Positions 39,204-47,191 are shown, counted from the stretch's first letter. The stretch is 64,000 bases of DNA from Lactobacillus agrestimuris (GCF_943193025.1 NZ_CALPCQ010000003.1:1-64000), one strand, 5' to 3'. Numbers and translations: made by a program. Notes: generated from the letters alone by a model not told the origin.

Positions 39204-39577
39204 TTTACAATAACCTTTCCATGAAACATATCCATTCCGCAAGCAAAGTTATAGGTGCCAGCTTTGTCAGTAGGAATTTTTACACTCGTGATCTTTTGCT
39301 TAGTTAAATCTTCATTAACTCCAAGTTGTTCGAACACAACATGGGATAAACAAGCGGTTGAATCTTGCATATCGAAGTTAACTTCGGCTGGGATTCCTTT
39401 TTTCAAAACAACGGTAGAAGGTGAATAGCCACCTTTAACCACAATAGTTGCGTTTTGAAGATCATTAACAACAGTGGAGTTTCCAACAGCTTCTTTGTGT
39501 TTGCCGAAAAACCACCAGATGATGAATCCGATTAATAAAAGTCCGATAATTATGGTTAAAATTTTTGCAATAGTCAT
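39200..39577 (-). CDS. Cupredoxin-domain protein, membrane-anchored copy
   Basis: 125 residues. A single N-terminal membrane helix (about 4-27) anchors a cupredoxin domain on the outer face, with C-terminal [16 protein letters not shown] identical to the next gene's product. A further Cys lies in DSTACLSHVVF. It probably binds copper at the cell surface. It is the second gene of the cop operon, 13 nt after copY, with AGGTG upstream, and its stop overlaps the start of the second cupredoxin (ATGA). Confidence 0.82.
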   Translation of the reverse strand: MTIAKILTIIIGLLLIGFIIWWFFGKHKEAVGNSTVVNDLQNATIVVKGGYSPSTVVLKKGIPAEVNFDMQDSTACLSHVVFEQLGVNEDLTKQKITSVKIPTDKAGTYNFACGMDMFHGKVIVK

Positions 39578-39590
39578 TATTTTTCACCTC

Positions 39591-40031
39591 TTAACACATG
39601 TGTGGCTTACCTGGTAGGCAGTTGCAAGGAACCATATCAGGTGCATCTTTTTCCTTTTTAGAAATTTTTTCAGTCATTTTAGCCAAATCTCCTTTAGAAA
39701 TAGGTGAGTCAGCGATTAATTTAAGAATGACTTCGCCTTTATGCATGTCGCACATTCGGCTAAGTAAATCTTGTGCGGCCTTATACATCATATCAGTTTG
39801 ATTAACGGCCGCTGAATAGATGAAACGGCGACCGTCTTTTTCAGTGGTCAACCAGTTTTTTTCTACTAATCGACGGATTAAGGTCTTAATGGTTGATTCA
39901 GTCCAGTCTTTTTTTGCTTGTAAGTCAGTAATTATTTCAGATGAACTAGCATTGCCAAGTGTCCAGACAATGCGCATGACTTCCCATTCGCTATCTGAAA
40001 TTGAGTTGATTGTTTTATCAGAAGTATTCAT
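39591..40031 (-). CDS. copY: CopY/TcrY-family copper-responsive repressor
   Basis: 146 residues. The N-terminal BlaI/MecI-type winged helix (ISDSEWEVMRIVWTLGNASSSEI, TVKTLIRRLVEKNWL-like region) is followed by a dimerisation region and a C-terminal metal site CNCLPGKPHMC. The usual CopY site is CXCX4CXC; here the second pair is H-X-C. Copper binding releases the repressor from cop boxes. Two perfect cop boxes flank its promoter at 40049-40087. It is the first gene of copY-cupredoxin-cupredoxin-copA. GAGGAAAA precedes the ATG. Confidence 0.93.
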   Translation of the reverse strand: MNTSDKTINSISDSEWEVMRIVWTLGNASSSEIITDLQAKKDWTESTIKTLIRRLVEKNWLTTEKDGRRFIYSAAVNQTDMMYKAAQDLLSRMCDMHKGEVILKLIADSPISKGDLAKMTEKISKKEKDAPDMVPCNCLPGKPHMC

Positions 40032-40048
40032 TTTTTTCCTCTTTTCGT

Positions 40049-40087
40049 TTACAATTGTAACTATAACTTATAAGTTTACATTTGTAA
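40049..40087 (-). promoter_or_regulatory. cop promoter with two CopY operators
   Basis: Two perfect cop boxes TACA-N2-TGTA lie at 40050-40059 and 40077-40086, 27 bp apart. On the minus strand the -35 TTTACA falls in the distal box and the -10 TATAGT lies 17 nt on, just before the proximal box, so bound CopY would block both promoter elements. Confidence 0.88.
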
Positions 40088-40090
40088 ATT

Positions 40091-40129
40091 AAAATACCTT
40101 ACTTTTTCAAAAAGTAAGGTATTTTTAGT
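40091..40129 (-). terminator. Terminator of the DUF4097 lipoprotein gene
   Basis: AAAATACCTTACTTTT pairs perfectly with AAAAGTAAGGTATTTT, with T-runs usable on both strands. It insulates the cop promoter from the gene upstream. Confidence 0.88.
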
Positions 40130-40147
40130 AAATATTCATATGGAATT

Positions 40148-40885
40148 TTATCTAACCACTACATCGCCGTCATCACTGTGGGCGCGTAAGACATTTCTGC
40201 TTGATAGTTTCTCTTGGTATGAGCCGCCATCTCCGTTATCGCTACTCTTACCGCTAGTTGATGACTTACCGGTATCAATAGTTACATCACCATCATCGGA
40301 AGTAAGGTCAAAGCCGGTAGCATTGCTACTTTTAACATTAATATCACCATCACTTGAATTTAAGTTGAAACCGTTAATTGATCTTAATTGATTTACGGTG
40401 ATATCACCATCATCTGAAGAAGCAAGACCTCTTGTAACATTTAATCTGTCAATATTAATGTCACCGTCATCACTATCTAAGTTTATGTATTTGGCAACAA
40501 CAGTACCGTTAGTAATGATATCACCATCGTTAGCGGAAACAGTGATAGTAGAGATTGCTTTCTTAGGTAAATAAATTTTAATTTCGTCGGTACCATTAGT
40601 AATTTTGATACCATTCTTAGCTTTTTGAGTAATCTCTAATTTTCCATTCTTTACTTTTACTTCAGGTTTTAATTTTTTAGGGCCATTGTAAATAACCTTA
40701 GCCTGATCGCTAGCGTAAAGCTTCACGTCAGCATCATTTGCATTAACATTAAGGCTAGTAAAGTTCTTTTTGGAAAGTGTTTCGTTGATAGTTGGACCAG
40801 CATTGCCATTGTTATTGTTAAAACAACCAGTTAAACCAATAGCAACTGCTGCAAGTAAAACAGAAATTAAAAATTTATGCTTCAT
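40148..40885 (-). CDS. DUF4097-type beta-helix lipoprotein
   Basis: 245 residues from MKHKFL, which has GGAGG at good spacing; the longer frame adds ten residues. A lipobox LTGC is present with lipidated Cys at residue 21. A short Asn-rich spacer is followed by a repetitive beta-solenoid in which a (S/N)(D/S)DGD(I/V) turn recurs six times, about every 20 residues. This is typical of DUF4097 putative adhesin domains. A Ser/Gly/Asp-rich loop interrupts the solenoid near residue 205. It is surface-anchored. Function is unknown; the acidic GD turns could bind cations. Confidence 0.82.
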   Translation of the reverse strand: MKHKFLISVLLAAVAIGLTGCFNNNNGNAGPTINETLSKKNFTSLNVNANDADVKLYASDQAKVIYNGPKKLKPEVKVKNGKLEITQKAKNGIKITNGTDEIKIYLPKKAISTITVSANDGDIITNGTVVAKYINLDSDDGDINIDRLNVTRGLASSDDGDITVNQLRSINGFNLNSSDGDINVKSSNATGFDLTSDDGDVTIDTGKSSTSGKSSDNGDGGSYQEKLSSRNVLRAHSDDGDVVVR

Positions 40886-40966
40886 GATTTTTCCTCCAAA
40901 TATAAACTGAATCATATACCTTAATTTTGAGACATCTTATAGTAATTGTCGAGTAATTAATATATA

Positions 40967-41001
40967 AAAACAGGTCTCAATATGTACTGAGACCTGTTTT
41001 T
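40967..41001 (-). terminator. Terminator of the 89-residue ORF
   Basis: AAAAACAGGTCTCA and TGAGACCTGTTTTT form a perfect stem with a 7-nt loop, 4 nt beyond the stop at 41006. Confidence 0.88.
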
Positions 41002-41005
41002 ATGG

Positions 41006-41275
41006 TTATGGAAAAAATGCAACTTGTTTTCTCCATTGTCCATCAAAATTAATTATAGAAAAACGATACACACTTTTATTTTCCTCCAATTGCATTATGT
41101 TATAAAAAGCACCTATTCTTCCAAGCATGCTTATTAGACTAGTCAACTCCTCTATGGAGTTGACATATACTGTCGCAGTTCTATGCTCTATATCTATCTT
41201 ATAAGAATGAATATGTTTATACTTTTTAAAGTATCGCAATATTTCTTCTAGTTCATTAAGCTTTCGTGTATTCAT
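41006..41275 (-). CDS. Hypothetical protein, 89 residues
   Basis: Not recognised. The frame begins MNTRKLNELEEILRYFKKY, a charged amphipathic helix, followed by alternating strands (SYKIDIEHRTATVYVNS, SVYRFSIINF) and ends in KQVAFFP. The pattern suggests a small alpha/beta domain such as a ferredoxin-like fold. There are no cysteines and no membrane segment. It has its own terminator and an unusual structured leader, supporting a real monocistronic gene. Confidence 0.6.
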   Translation of the reverse strand: MNTRKLNELEEILRYFKKYKHIHSYKIDIEHRTATVYVNSIEELTSLISMLGRIGAFYNIMQLEENKSVYRFSIINFDGQWRKQVAFFP

Positions 41276-41316
41276 TTTTTAAAAAGCACAAGTTGGAAAC
41301 TTGATTTTTCCTCCTA
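41276..41316 (-). promoter_or_regulatory. Structured leader between AGGAGG and the start codon
   Basis: On the minus strand AGGAGG (41311-41316) is followed by AAAAAT, the perfect hairpin CAAGTT-TCC-AACTTG, TGC and a T5 run, then AAAAA and the ATG. The hairpin plus T-run also looks like a small intrinsic terminator. It could act as an attenuator or bring the ribosome-binding site near the start. The rest of 41317-41423 is AT-rich with no further signal. Confidence 0.45.
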
Positions 41317-41423
41317 AAGATAACTAAATTTTTTATTTGGTAATATCATAGTAACTTTATAGTTTAATGTCAATAATTTTTAATAAATATGCCGATGGGT
41401 TGATGGATAAGGCGTAGACATAG

Positions 41424-41456
41424 TAAAAGCCGTAAAAGTTAGACACTTTTACGGCT
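41424..41456 (-). terminator. Terminator of the riboswitch-controlled NCS2 gene
   Basis: A perfect 12-bp stem AGCCGTAAAAGT/ACTTTTACGGCT with a 5-nt loop is followed by TTTTA on the minus strand. Confidence 0.8.
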
Positions 41457-41480
41457 CAGTACGCAATTGACCTGCTTTTC

Positions 41481-42791
41481 TTATAAATTAGTAATCAAGA
41501 AGAATCCGATAAAGATGAAGAATAAGATATACATCATCACAGAAATCTCTTTGTAACGCTTAGCAGCAATCATAGTGATTGGGTATGCGATCATACCAAG
41601 TGCTAAACCATCTGAAATTGAGTAAGTAAGAGGCATTCCTACAACGATTAAAAATGCAGGAAAGGCAATTTCAAACTTCTCCCAATTAATATACTTAAGG
41701 TTAGAAGCCATAAGCACACCAACAATGATTAAAGCTGGAGCTGTCACAGTTGTTGGAATAACGGCTAGAAGTGGACTGAAGATCATTGAGATCAAGAAGA
41801 AGATACCGACAAAGAATGCGGTAAGTCCAGTTCTACCACCCATAGCGATACCAGCACTTGATTCAACTGAAGTACCAAGTGGAGCAGTACCAAGGATTGC
41901 ACCTTCGATCATAGCAGTTGAGTCAGCTGCAAAGGCGCGACCAATGCGTGGAATTTTACCATCCTTATCAACCATCCCTGCTTGTTGAGTCATACCGATT
42001 AAAGTACCAGCAGTATCAAAGAAAGTAACAAGAAGAAAAGTTAACACAACAATAAATAGTTGCGGAGTATTAATATCACTTAAGTGGAAAACTGCTTGAC
42101 CAAAAGTTGGTGCAATTGAAGGTGGAGTTGAAATAATTGCGTGTGGAAGTGGAATTTGACCAATGATAATTCCGAAGATTGCGGTAATAATCATACCGAT
42201 AAAGATTGAGCCAGGAACGTTCATTGACATCAAGATGACAGTAAGAACTAAACCGAATAAAGTAATCCAAACAGCAGGAGATGAAAACTTTCCAAGAGTA
42301 ACAAGTGAAGAATCACTGTTAATGATCAATTTACCATTTTGTAAACCAATAAAAGCAATGAATAAACCGATACCCGCTGAAATTGCATATTTCAAATCCT
42401 GTGGAATTGCGTCAACAACTAATTCACGAAGGTGAAGAGCTGTGATCAAAACAAACAAAATTGAAGCTACAAGTACTGCAGCAAGAGCAGTTTGCCATTT
42501 GATATGCATAGCAACACAAACATTGTAAGCGAAGAATGCGCCACTACCAAGAGTTGGAGCCAAAGCTATTGGATAGTTGGCAACGAAAGCCATGATGAAA
42601 CATCCGATTGCTGTCGCAATAGCTGTAACAGTAAAGGCTGCACCGGCAGGGATGCCAGCAGCGTGTAAAATATTAGGGTTAACAAAAAGAATGTATGATA
42701 ATGAAACGAAAGTTGTTAAAGCAGCAACTAATTCGCGCTTAACATTAGTATGTGCATCCTCTAAATGAAAAATATTATTAAAAACCTGCAT
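41481..42791 (-). CDS. NCS2-family purine permease (AzgA/PbuG-like), riboswitch-controlled
   Basis: 436 residues from MQVFNNIF (GGAGGA just upstream); a longer frame runs into the leader. About 12-14 membrane helices are predicted. AzgA-like signatures are FVSLSYILFVNPNIL in helix 1, ANYPIALAPTLGSGAFFAYNV and FDTAGTLIGMTQQAG, then SSAGIAMGGRTGLTA. The likely substrates are guanine or hypoxanthine. A guanine-type purine riboswitch precedes it, supporting that assignment. It is the most divergent of three such permeases in the window: the usual APTLGLNAFF or APALGINAFF is APTLGSGAFF here. Confidence 0.92.
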   Translation of the reverse strand: MQVFNNIFHLEDAHTNVKRELVAALTTFVSLSYILFVNPNILHAAGIPAGAAFTVTAIATAIGCFIMAFVANYPIALAPTLGSGAFFAYNVCVAMHIKWQTALAAVLVASILFVLITALHLRELVVDAIPQDLKYAISAGIGLFIAFIGLQNGKLIINSDSSLVTLGKFSSPAVWITLFGLVLTVILMSMNVPGSIFIGMIITAIFGIIIGQIPLPHAIISTPPSIAPTFGQAVFHLSDINTPQLFIVVLTFLLVTFFDTAGTLIGMTQQAGMVDKDGKIPRIGRAFAADSTAMIEGAILGTAPLGTSVESSAGIAMGGRTGLTAFFVGIFFLISMIFSPLLAVIPTTVTAPALIIVGVLMASNLKYINWEKFEIAFPAFLIVVGMPLTYSISDGLALGMIAYPITMIAAKRYKEISVMMYILFFIFIGFFLITNL

Positions 42792-42818
42792 TGTTCCTCC
42801 AACATAAAAATCGTCAAA

Positions 42819-42952
42819 GAAAAAGGACAACTCTTACCAATACTATGGGTAAAAGATGTCCTTTTGATAATTTATGACGTCTGATACCTATAGTCCTGAA
42901 TTTATGGCTCAGGGTAGATACTGTCGACCTTATTTCGACGATATATAGATAT
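42819..42952 (-). ncRNA. Purine riboswitch, guanine type, with terminator
   Basis: The aptamer is at 42884-42952 (minus strand). P1 ATATCTATA/TATAGGTAT is 9 bp, and P2 GTCGA/TCGAC has a loop ending in AGG. J2/3 is GTATCTACC against the family GTTTCTACC, P3 CTGA/TTCAG has loop CCATAAA, and GACTATAG carries the C that pairs with guanine; adenine aptamers have T there. The expression platform is a strong hairpin plus T-run at 42819-42866, so ligand binding should switch the permease off. Confidence 0.9.
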
Positions 42953-43011
42953 ATAAATTAATTGTAAAGTATTATAGCAGAAATTTATCATATATGCAAA
43001 TGAGCTTAGAA

Positions 43012-43025
43012 ATTTCCTGGGAAAT
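43012..43025. other. Noc-binding-like site (intergenic)
   Basis: ATTTCCTGGGAAAT, one mismatch from consensus, between two convergent-free minus-strand permease genes and close to the riboswitch promoter. Confidence 0.5.
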
Positions 43026-43039
43026 AATTGAATAAAAAG

Positions 43040-43067
43040 AAAAGAGATCACTTTTATGATCTCTCTT
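43040..43067 (-). terminator. Terminator of the second NCS2 gene
   Basis: AGAGATCA pairs with TGATCTCT across a 6-nt loop and is followed by T-rich sequence on the minus strand. Confidence 0.75.
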
Positions 43068-43089
43068 AAAGAATATTATTAGGATAAAT

Positions 43090-44400
43090 TTATTTGATAT
43101 TCAAAACAACAAAGTAAATGATGAACACTGCAAACAAAATCCACATCATTGGCGTGATTTTTTTGCCCTTCTTAGCAGCGATCATTGAAATTGGGTAAAC
43201 TACAAGTCCCCAGCCAAGACCATCAGAGATGGAGTAAGTAAGTGGCATACCTAATGCAATAAGGAAACAAGGGATAGCAATTTCAAGATCAGTCCAGTGT
43301 ACATGAGCCAAGTTTTCTGCCATTAATACTCCAACAATAATCAATGCTGGTGCAGTAACTTGAGTGGTGAAAATACTTAAGATTGGACTGAAAATGGTTG
43401 AAATAATGAAGAAAATTCCAACCCATACAGCGGTTAAACCAGTTTTACCACCAATAGCAATACCGGCACTCGATTCAACGAAGGCACCAACAGGTGATGT
43501 ACCAAGAACCGAACCGACCAGCATACCACTAGAATCGGCAGCTAACGCTTCACCAGCACGTGGCATCTTATTGTTCTTCATGAAACCGGCTTGTTGAACC
43601 AATCCGATTAAAGTACCAGTAGTATCAAAGAAGGTAACCAATAAGAAGGTAAAGACGACGATCCACATTTGGAAGCTGTTAATGTCGCTGATGTGGAAGA
43701 TTGCTTGACCAAAGGTTGGCGCAATACTTGGAATTGAAGAAACAACTGCAGTAGGCAAAGGAATTTGACCAATAGCAATTCCGAAAACAGCAGAAGCGAT
43801 CATTCCGATAAAGATCGCACCAGGAACATTGGCGATCATTAAGAAAATTGTGATGATTAAACCAAAAATGGTAATCCAAACAGTAGGATTGTTCAAAGAA
43901 CCGATTGTTACAAGAGTTGAATCACTGTTTTGAATCAGCTTACCACCTTGAAGACCAATGAAGGCGATGAACAATCCAATACCCGCAGAAATTGCGTATT
44001 TAATATCGGTTGGAATTGCATCAATGATTTTTTCGCGAATCTTAAAAACGGTTAAAATAATGAACAAAATTGAAGCTACAAATACTGCGGCAAGTGCAGT
44101 TTGCCAAGTAACCTTCATGCCAAGACAAACAGTATATGTGAAGAAGGCATTAAGTCCAAGCGTAGGAGCTGAGGCGATTGGATAGTTAGCAATTAAACCC
44201 ATTACAATACAAGTAAAGGCAGATGATAAAGCGGTAACTGTGAAAAGTGCGCCCTTATCCATTCCACTGGCACCTAAGATGTTAGGGTTGACGAAAAGGA
44301 TGTAGGACATACTTACAAATGTAGTTAATCCCGCTAAAAGTTCTGTTTTGAATGAAGTATTGTTTTCACTCAAATGAAAGAATTTGTTAATCGAATTCAT
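43090..44400 (-). CDS. NCS2-family purine permease (AzgA/PbuG-like), second copy
   Basis: 436 residues. It has the same architecture as the neighbouring permeases: FVSMSYILFVNPNIL, ANYPIASAPTLGLNAFFTYTV, FDTTGTLIGLVQQAGF and SSAGIAIGGKTGLTA. It is closer to the copy at 45725 than to the riboswitch-controlled one. Hypoxanthine, guanine or adenine is the expected substrate. GGAGG precedes ATG. The upstream region shows no riboswitch, so its regulation differs. Confidence 0.92.
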   Translation of the reverse strand: MNSINKFFHLSENNTSFKTELLAGLTTFVSMSYILFVNPNILGASGMDKGALFTVTALSSAFTCIVMGLIANYPIASAPTLGLNAFFTYTVCLGMKVTWQTALAAVFVASILFIILTVFKIREKIIDAIPTDIKYAISAGIGLFIAFIGLQGGKLIQNSDSTLVTIGSLNNPTVWITIFGLIITIFLMIANVPGAIFIGMIASAVFGIAIGQIPLPTAVVSSIPSIAPTFGQAIFHISDINSFQMWIVVFTFLLVTFFDTTGTLIGLVQQAGFMKNNKMPRAGEALAADSSGMLVGSVLGTSPVGAFVESSAGIAIGGKTGLTAVWVGIFFIISTIFSPILSIFTTQVTAPALIIVGVLMAENLAHVHWTDLEIAIPCFLIALGMPLTYSISDGLGWGLVVYPISMIAAKKGKKITPMMWILFAVFIIYFVVLNIK

Positions 44401-44727
44401 TTAGTCCTCCAAGTTGATAGTTCGTTTTAATCTCCTAATTCAATTAAAACAGTTAAAAAATCTGCAAAATCAAAATTTAACCGAATATTTAATTAATATT
44501 ATAAATGAAAAGCTAACTATTTCAATCATGCATTTAAAGAATGTTCTACTTTTTGTTAAAAAGTAAAAATACTTTTCTCAAAATTAGAAATAAAGTCGTA
44601 GAATCCGAATATATTTTAATTGCTATATTAATTCAGCTATATTAAATTACTTGTTTCTTATCACGAGATTTCCTAAAATTAGCAATGTAAGCGTTTAACC
44701 AAAAATGACTAACTGAAAGGGATTGTT
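44401..44727. promoter_or_regulatory. Divergent spacer with a cre-like site
   Basis: A 327-bp AT-rich region between the second permease (minus) and the esterase gene (plus). TGTAAGCGTTTAAC (44686-44699) resembles a catabolite-responsive element with an extra T, 28 nt upstream of the esterase start. Nothing else definite is present. Confidence 0.45.
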
Positions 44728-45624
44728 ATGACTGATAAAGAAATCTTAGAAGCTGTCAAAAAAATGCGCATGGAAATGAAGGCCAGCGATGATAAACGAG
44801 ATGCAGGCCTCCCACACAATATTCCTGAAGTAAAAAGAATCGATAACCTTCAATATGGTGCAGATCCTAAATGGAATTTATTAAATATTTACTTACCAAA
44901 GAATGTAAAAGGTAAGTATCCAGTAATTATCAATATTCACGGTGGCGGTTGGGTTTACGGAACGAAAGAAACCTACCAATTCTATGGCATGGGGATGGCC
45001 AAGCGTGGATTTGCCTTCATTAATCCCAACTACAAATTAGGTCCAGAAGCTAAATTTCCAGAGGAACTTGATCAAGTAGATGAATATATTCACTGGGTGG
45101 CAGATCATGCGGATGAATACAATCTTGATAAGGATAATGTCTTCTTGATTGGAGATTCTGCTGGTGGTCAAATGGCTGAACAATACACCGCAATTTTGAC
45201 CAACCCGGAATATCGGAAGAAATTTGGTTATACATTAACTGATCTTAAATTTAGAGCAGTTGCTCTTAACAGTCCAGCCACCTTTATCGCTGATCCGGGT
45301 ATGCTTGCTGATGCTCCATCAGCATACTTTAGCCCAGAAGTGATGGCAGATCCGAAAAATCAGGACTTAATTAATGTAGAAAAATATATTACTAAGGACT
45401 TTTTACCAACTTTTATTTCTACAGCCAACCTTGATTTTATTCATGATTGTGCCGTTCGATTGGATGGCTATTTAAGAGCAAAGAACGTGGAAGTGATTCA
45501 GAAGTCCTGGGGCGATGAAAACCATCCTGAGCATCATGTTTTCCTGATTAATCAAAGAGATGAGTTGGCTGATCAGGCAAATGATGAAGAAGCAGAATTC
45601 TTTAGAAAGCATATGGTGAAGTAG
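44728..45624 (+). CDS. Alpha/beta-hydrolase (HSL/carboxylesterase-like)
   Basis: 298 residues. The oxyanion motif HGGGW is at about residue 71 and the nucleophile elbow GDSAGG at about 145. An acidic residue near FISTANLDFIHD and a His in ENHPEHHVF (about 274) complete the likely triad. The HGGG plus GDSAGG pairing is typical of the hormone-sensitive-lipase/BD-FAE esterase branch acting on small acyl esters. There is no signal peptide. A cre-like element upstream suggests carbon-source control. It is inserted between purine permease genes with no obvious functional link. Confidence 0.88.
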   Translation: MTDKEILEAVKKMRMEMKASDDKRDAGLPHNIPEVKRIDNLQYGADPKWNLLNIYLPKNVKGKYPVIINIHGGGWVYGTKETYQFYGMGMAKRGFAFINPNYKLGPEAKFPEELDQVDEYIHWVADHADEYNLDKDNVFLIGDSAGGQMAEQYTAILTNPEYRKKFGYTLTDLKFRAVALNSPATFIADPGMLADAPSAYFSPEVMADPKNQDLINVEKYITKDFLPTFISTANLDFIHDCAVRLDGYLRAKNVEVIQKSWGDENHPEHHVFLINQRDELADQANDEEAEFFRKHMVK

Positions 45625-45634
45625 ATAGATAACA

Positions 45635-45672
45635 AAAAATCCAGCTAGGACATAAGGCCTAACTGGATTTTT
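45635..45672 (+). terminator. Bidirectional terminator after the esterase
   Basis: AAAAATCCAG and CTGGATTTTT, with inner TAGG/CCTA, form a hairpin with T-runs on both sides. Confidence 0.82.
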
Positions 45673-45679
45673 CTGTTGA

Positions 45680-45703
45680 GAATTATTTCCTAGGAAATAA
45701 TTC
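45680..45703. other. 24-bp perfect palindrome with Noc-like core
   Basis: The arms of 12 bp are perfectly symmetrical with no spacer. The central 14 bp (45685-45698) read ATTTCCTAGGAAAT, two changes from the Noc-binding consensus but fully palindromic. A T-run follows on the plus strand, but a stem without a loop is a poor terminator, so a protein-binding site is more likely. Confidence 0.5.
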
Positions 45704-45724
45704 TTTTTTAGGAGCTTAATTCAA

Positions 45725-47032
45725 CTAAAAATTCAGCACCCATAAGAAGATAAGGAAGACCACGAACAGGACCCACATCATCGGTGTGATTTCTTTGCCA
45801 CGTTTTGCAGCAAGCATACAGATTGGATAAGTAATCATACCCCATGATAAACCATCAGAAATTGAGTAGGTAAGAGGCATTCCTAAAATAATTAAGAATG
45901 AAGGAACAGCAATTTCGAGTTTATTCCAGTGGATATGGGCAGTGTTTTGAGCCATCAATACTCCAACAATGATCAAAGCGGGTGCAGTAACTTGGCTAGT
46001 GAAGACACTAAGAAGTGGACTGAAGATCATTGAGACTAAGAAGAAAATAGCAACAAAGACTGCAGTAAGACCGGTTCTACCACCAACAGCAATACCGGCA
46101 CTTGATTCAACGAAAGCACCAACAGGTGATGTACCAAAAACAGAACCAAACATCATGGCAGTTGAGTCAGCGGCCAAGGCTTTACCGACTCTAGGCATCT
46201 TGTTGTTCTTCATGAAACCGGCTTGTTGAGCAAGTCCAATTAAAGTACCAGCAGTATCAAAGAAGGTAACAAGAAGGAAAGTCAAGACAACAACCCACAT
46301 TTGAACAGAATTGATGTCCTTAATATGGAAAATTGCTTGTCCAAATGTTGGTGCCAAACTTGGGGCGGTAGAAATGATCTTGTGTGGTAAGGCGATTTGA
46401 CCAGTACAAATACCAAAAATTGCTGCAAGTACCATTCCGATAAAGATTGCACCAGGTACGCCCAGGATCATCAAAATCACAGTTACAAGCAAGCCAAAGA
46501 TTGTTACCCAAACAAGTGGATCGTGTAGTGAACCAAGACCAACTAAAGTTGATTTGTTAGCAACGATTAATTTACCGTTTTGAAGACCTAAGAAGGCAAT
46601 GAATAAACCGATACCAGATGAAATAGCAAACTTTAAGTCAGCTGGAATTGAATCAATGATCTTTTCACGCAACTTGAGGAGCGTAATTAAGATGAAGATG
46701 ATTGATGCAACGAAAACGCTCGCTAAAGCTGTTTGCCAAGATACATGCATTCCAATACATACGGTGTAAGCAAAGAAAGCGTTAATTCCAAGTGCAGGTG
46801 CTTCACCAATTGGATAGTTTGCGACGATCCCCATAATAGCCGTACCAAGTGCGGCTGAAAGGGCGGTAGCAGTGAAGACCGCACCAGTATTCATACCACT
46901 TGCGCCTAAAACGCTAGGGTTAACAAATAAAATATAAGACATGCTTATGAAGGTAGTTAGACCAGCGATGAACTCAGTTCTAATACTGGTTTTGTATTCA
47001 TTAAGCTTGAAATAAGATTTAATAAAATTCAT
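45725..47032 (-). CDS. NCS2-family purine permease (AzgA/PbuG-like), third copy
   Basis: 435 residues: FISMSYILFVNPSVL, ANYPIGEAPALGINAFFAYTV, FDTAGTLIGLAQQAGF and SSAGIAVGGRTGLTA. It has the APALGINAFF version of the helix-3 motif, the most common in AzgA/PbuG proteins. GGGAGA precedes ATG. No riboswitch is visible upstream. Together with the other two it gives a family expansion in 5.5 kb, probably with different base specificities or expression conditions. Confidence 0.92.
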   Translation of the reverse strand: MNFIKSYFKLNEYKTSIRTEFIAGLTTFISMSYILFVNPSVLGASGMNTGAVFTATALSAALGTAIMGIVANYPIGEAPALGINAFFAYTVCIGMHVSWQTALASVFVASIIFILITLLKLREKIIDSIPADLKFAISSGIGLFIAFLGLQNGKLIVANKSTLVGLGSLHDPLVWVTIFGLLVTVILMILGVPGAIFIGMVLAAIFGICTGQIALPHKIISTAPSLAPTFGQAIFHIKDINSVQMWVVVLTFLLVTFFDTAGTLIGLAQQAGFMKNNKMPRVGKALAADSTAMMFGSVFGTSPVGAFVESSAGIAVGGRTGLTAVFVAIFFLVSMIFSPLLSVFTSQVTAPALIIVGVLMAQNTAHIHWNKLEIAVPSFLIILGMPLTYSISDGLSWGMITYPICMLAAKRGKEITPMMWVLFVVFLIFLWVLNF

Positions 47033-47191
47033 TTTTTCTCCCAGATTTAATGTTCGTGTTTTTAATCTTACTCAACGACTTTATTACTTTAACATTCTTG
47101 TGAAATTTTGTAAACGCGAATTATATTAACAAAATAAGAAATGATAGTTATCAAATAATAAAATTTTATAGTTCAATTAGACAAAAAAGTA

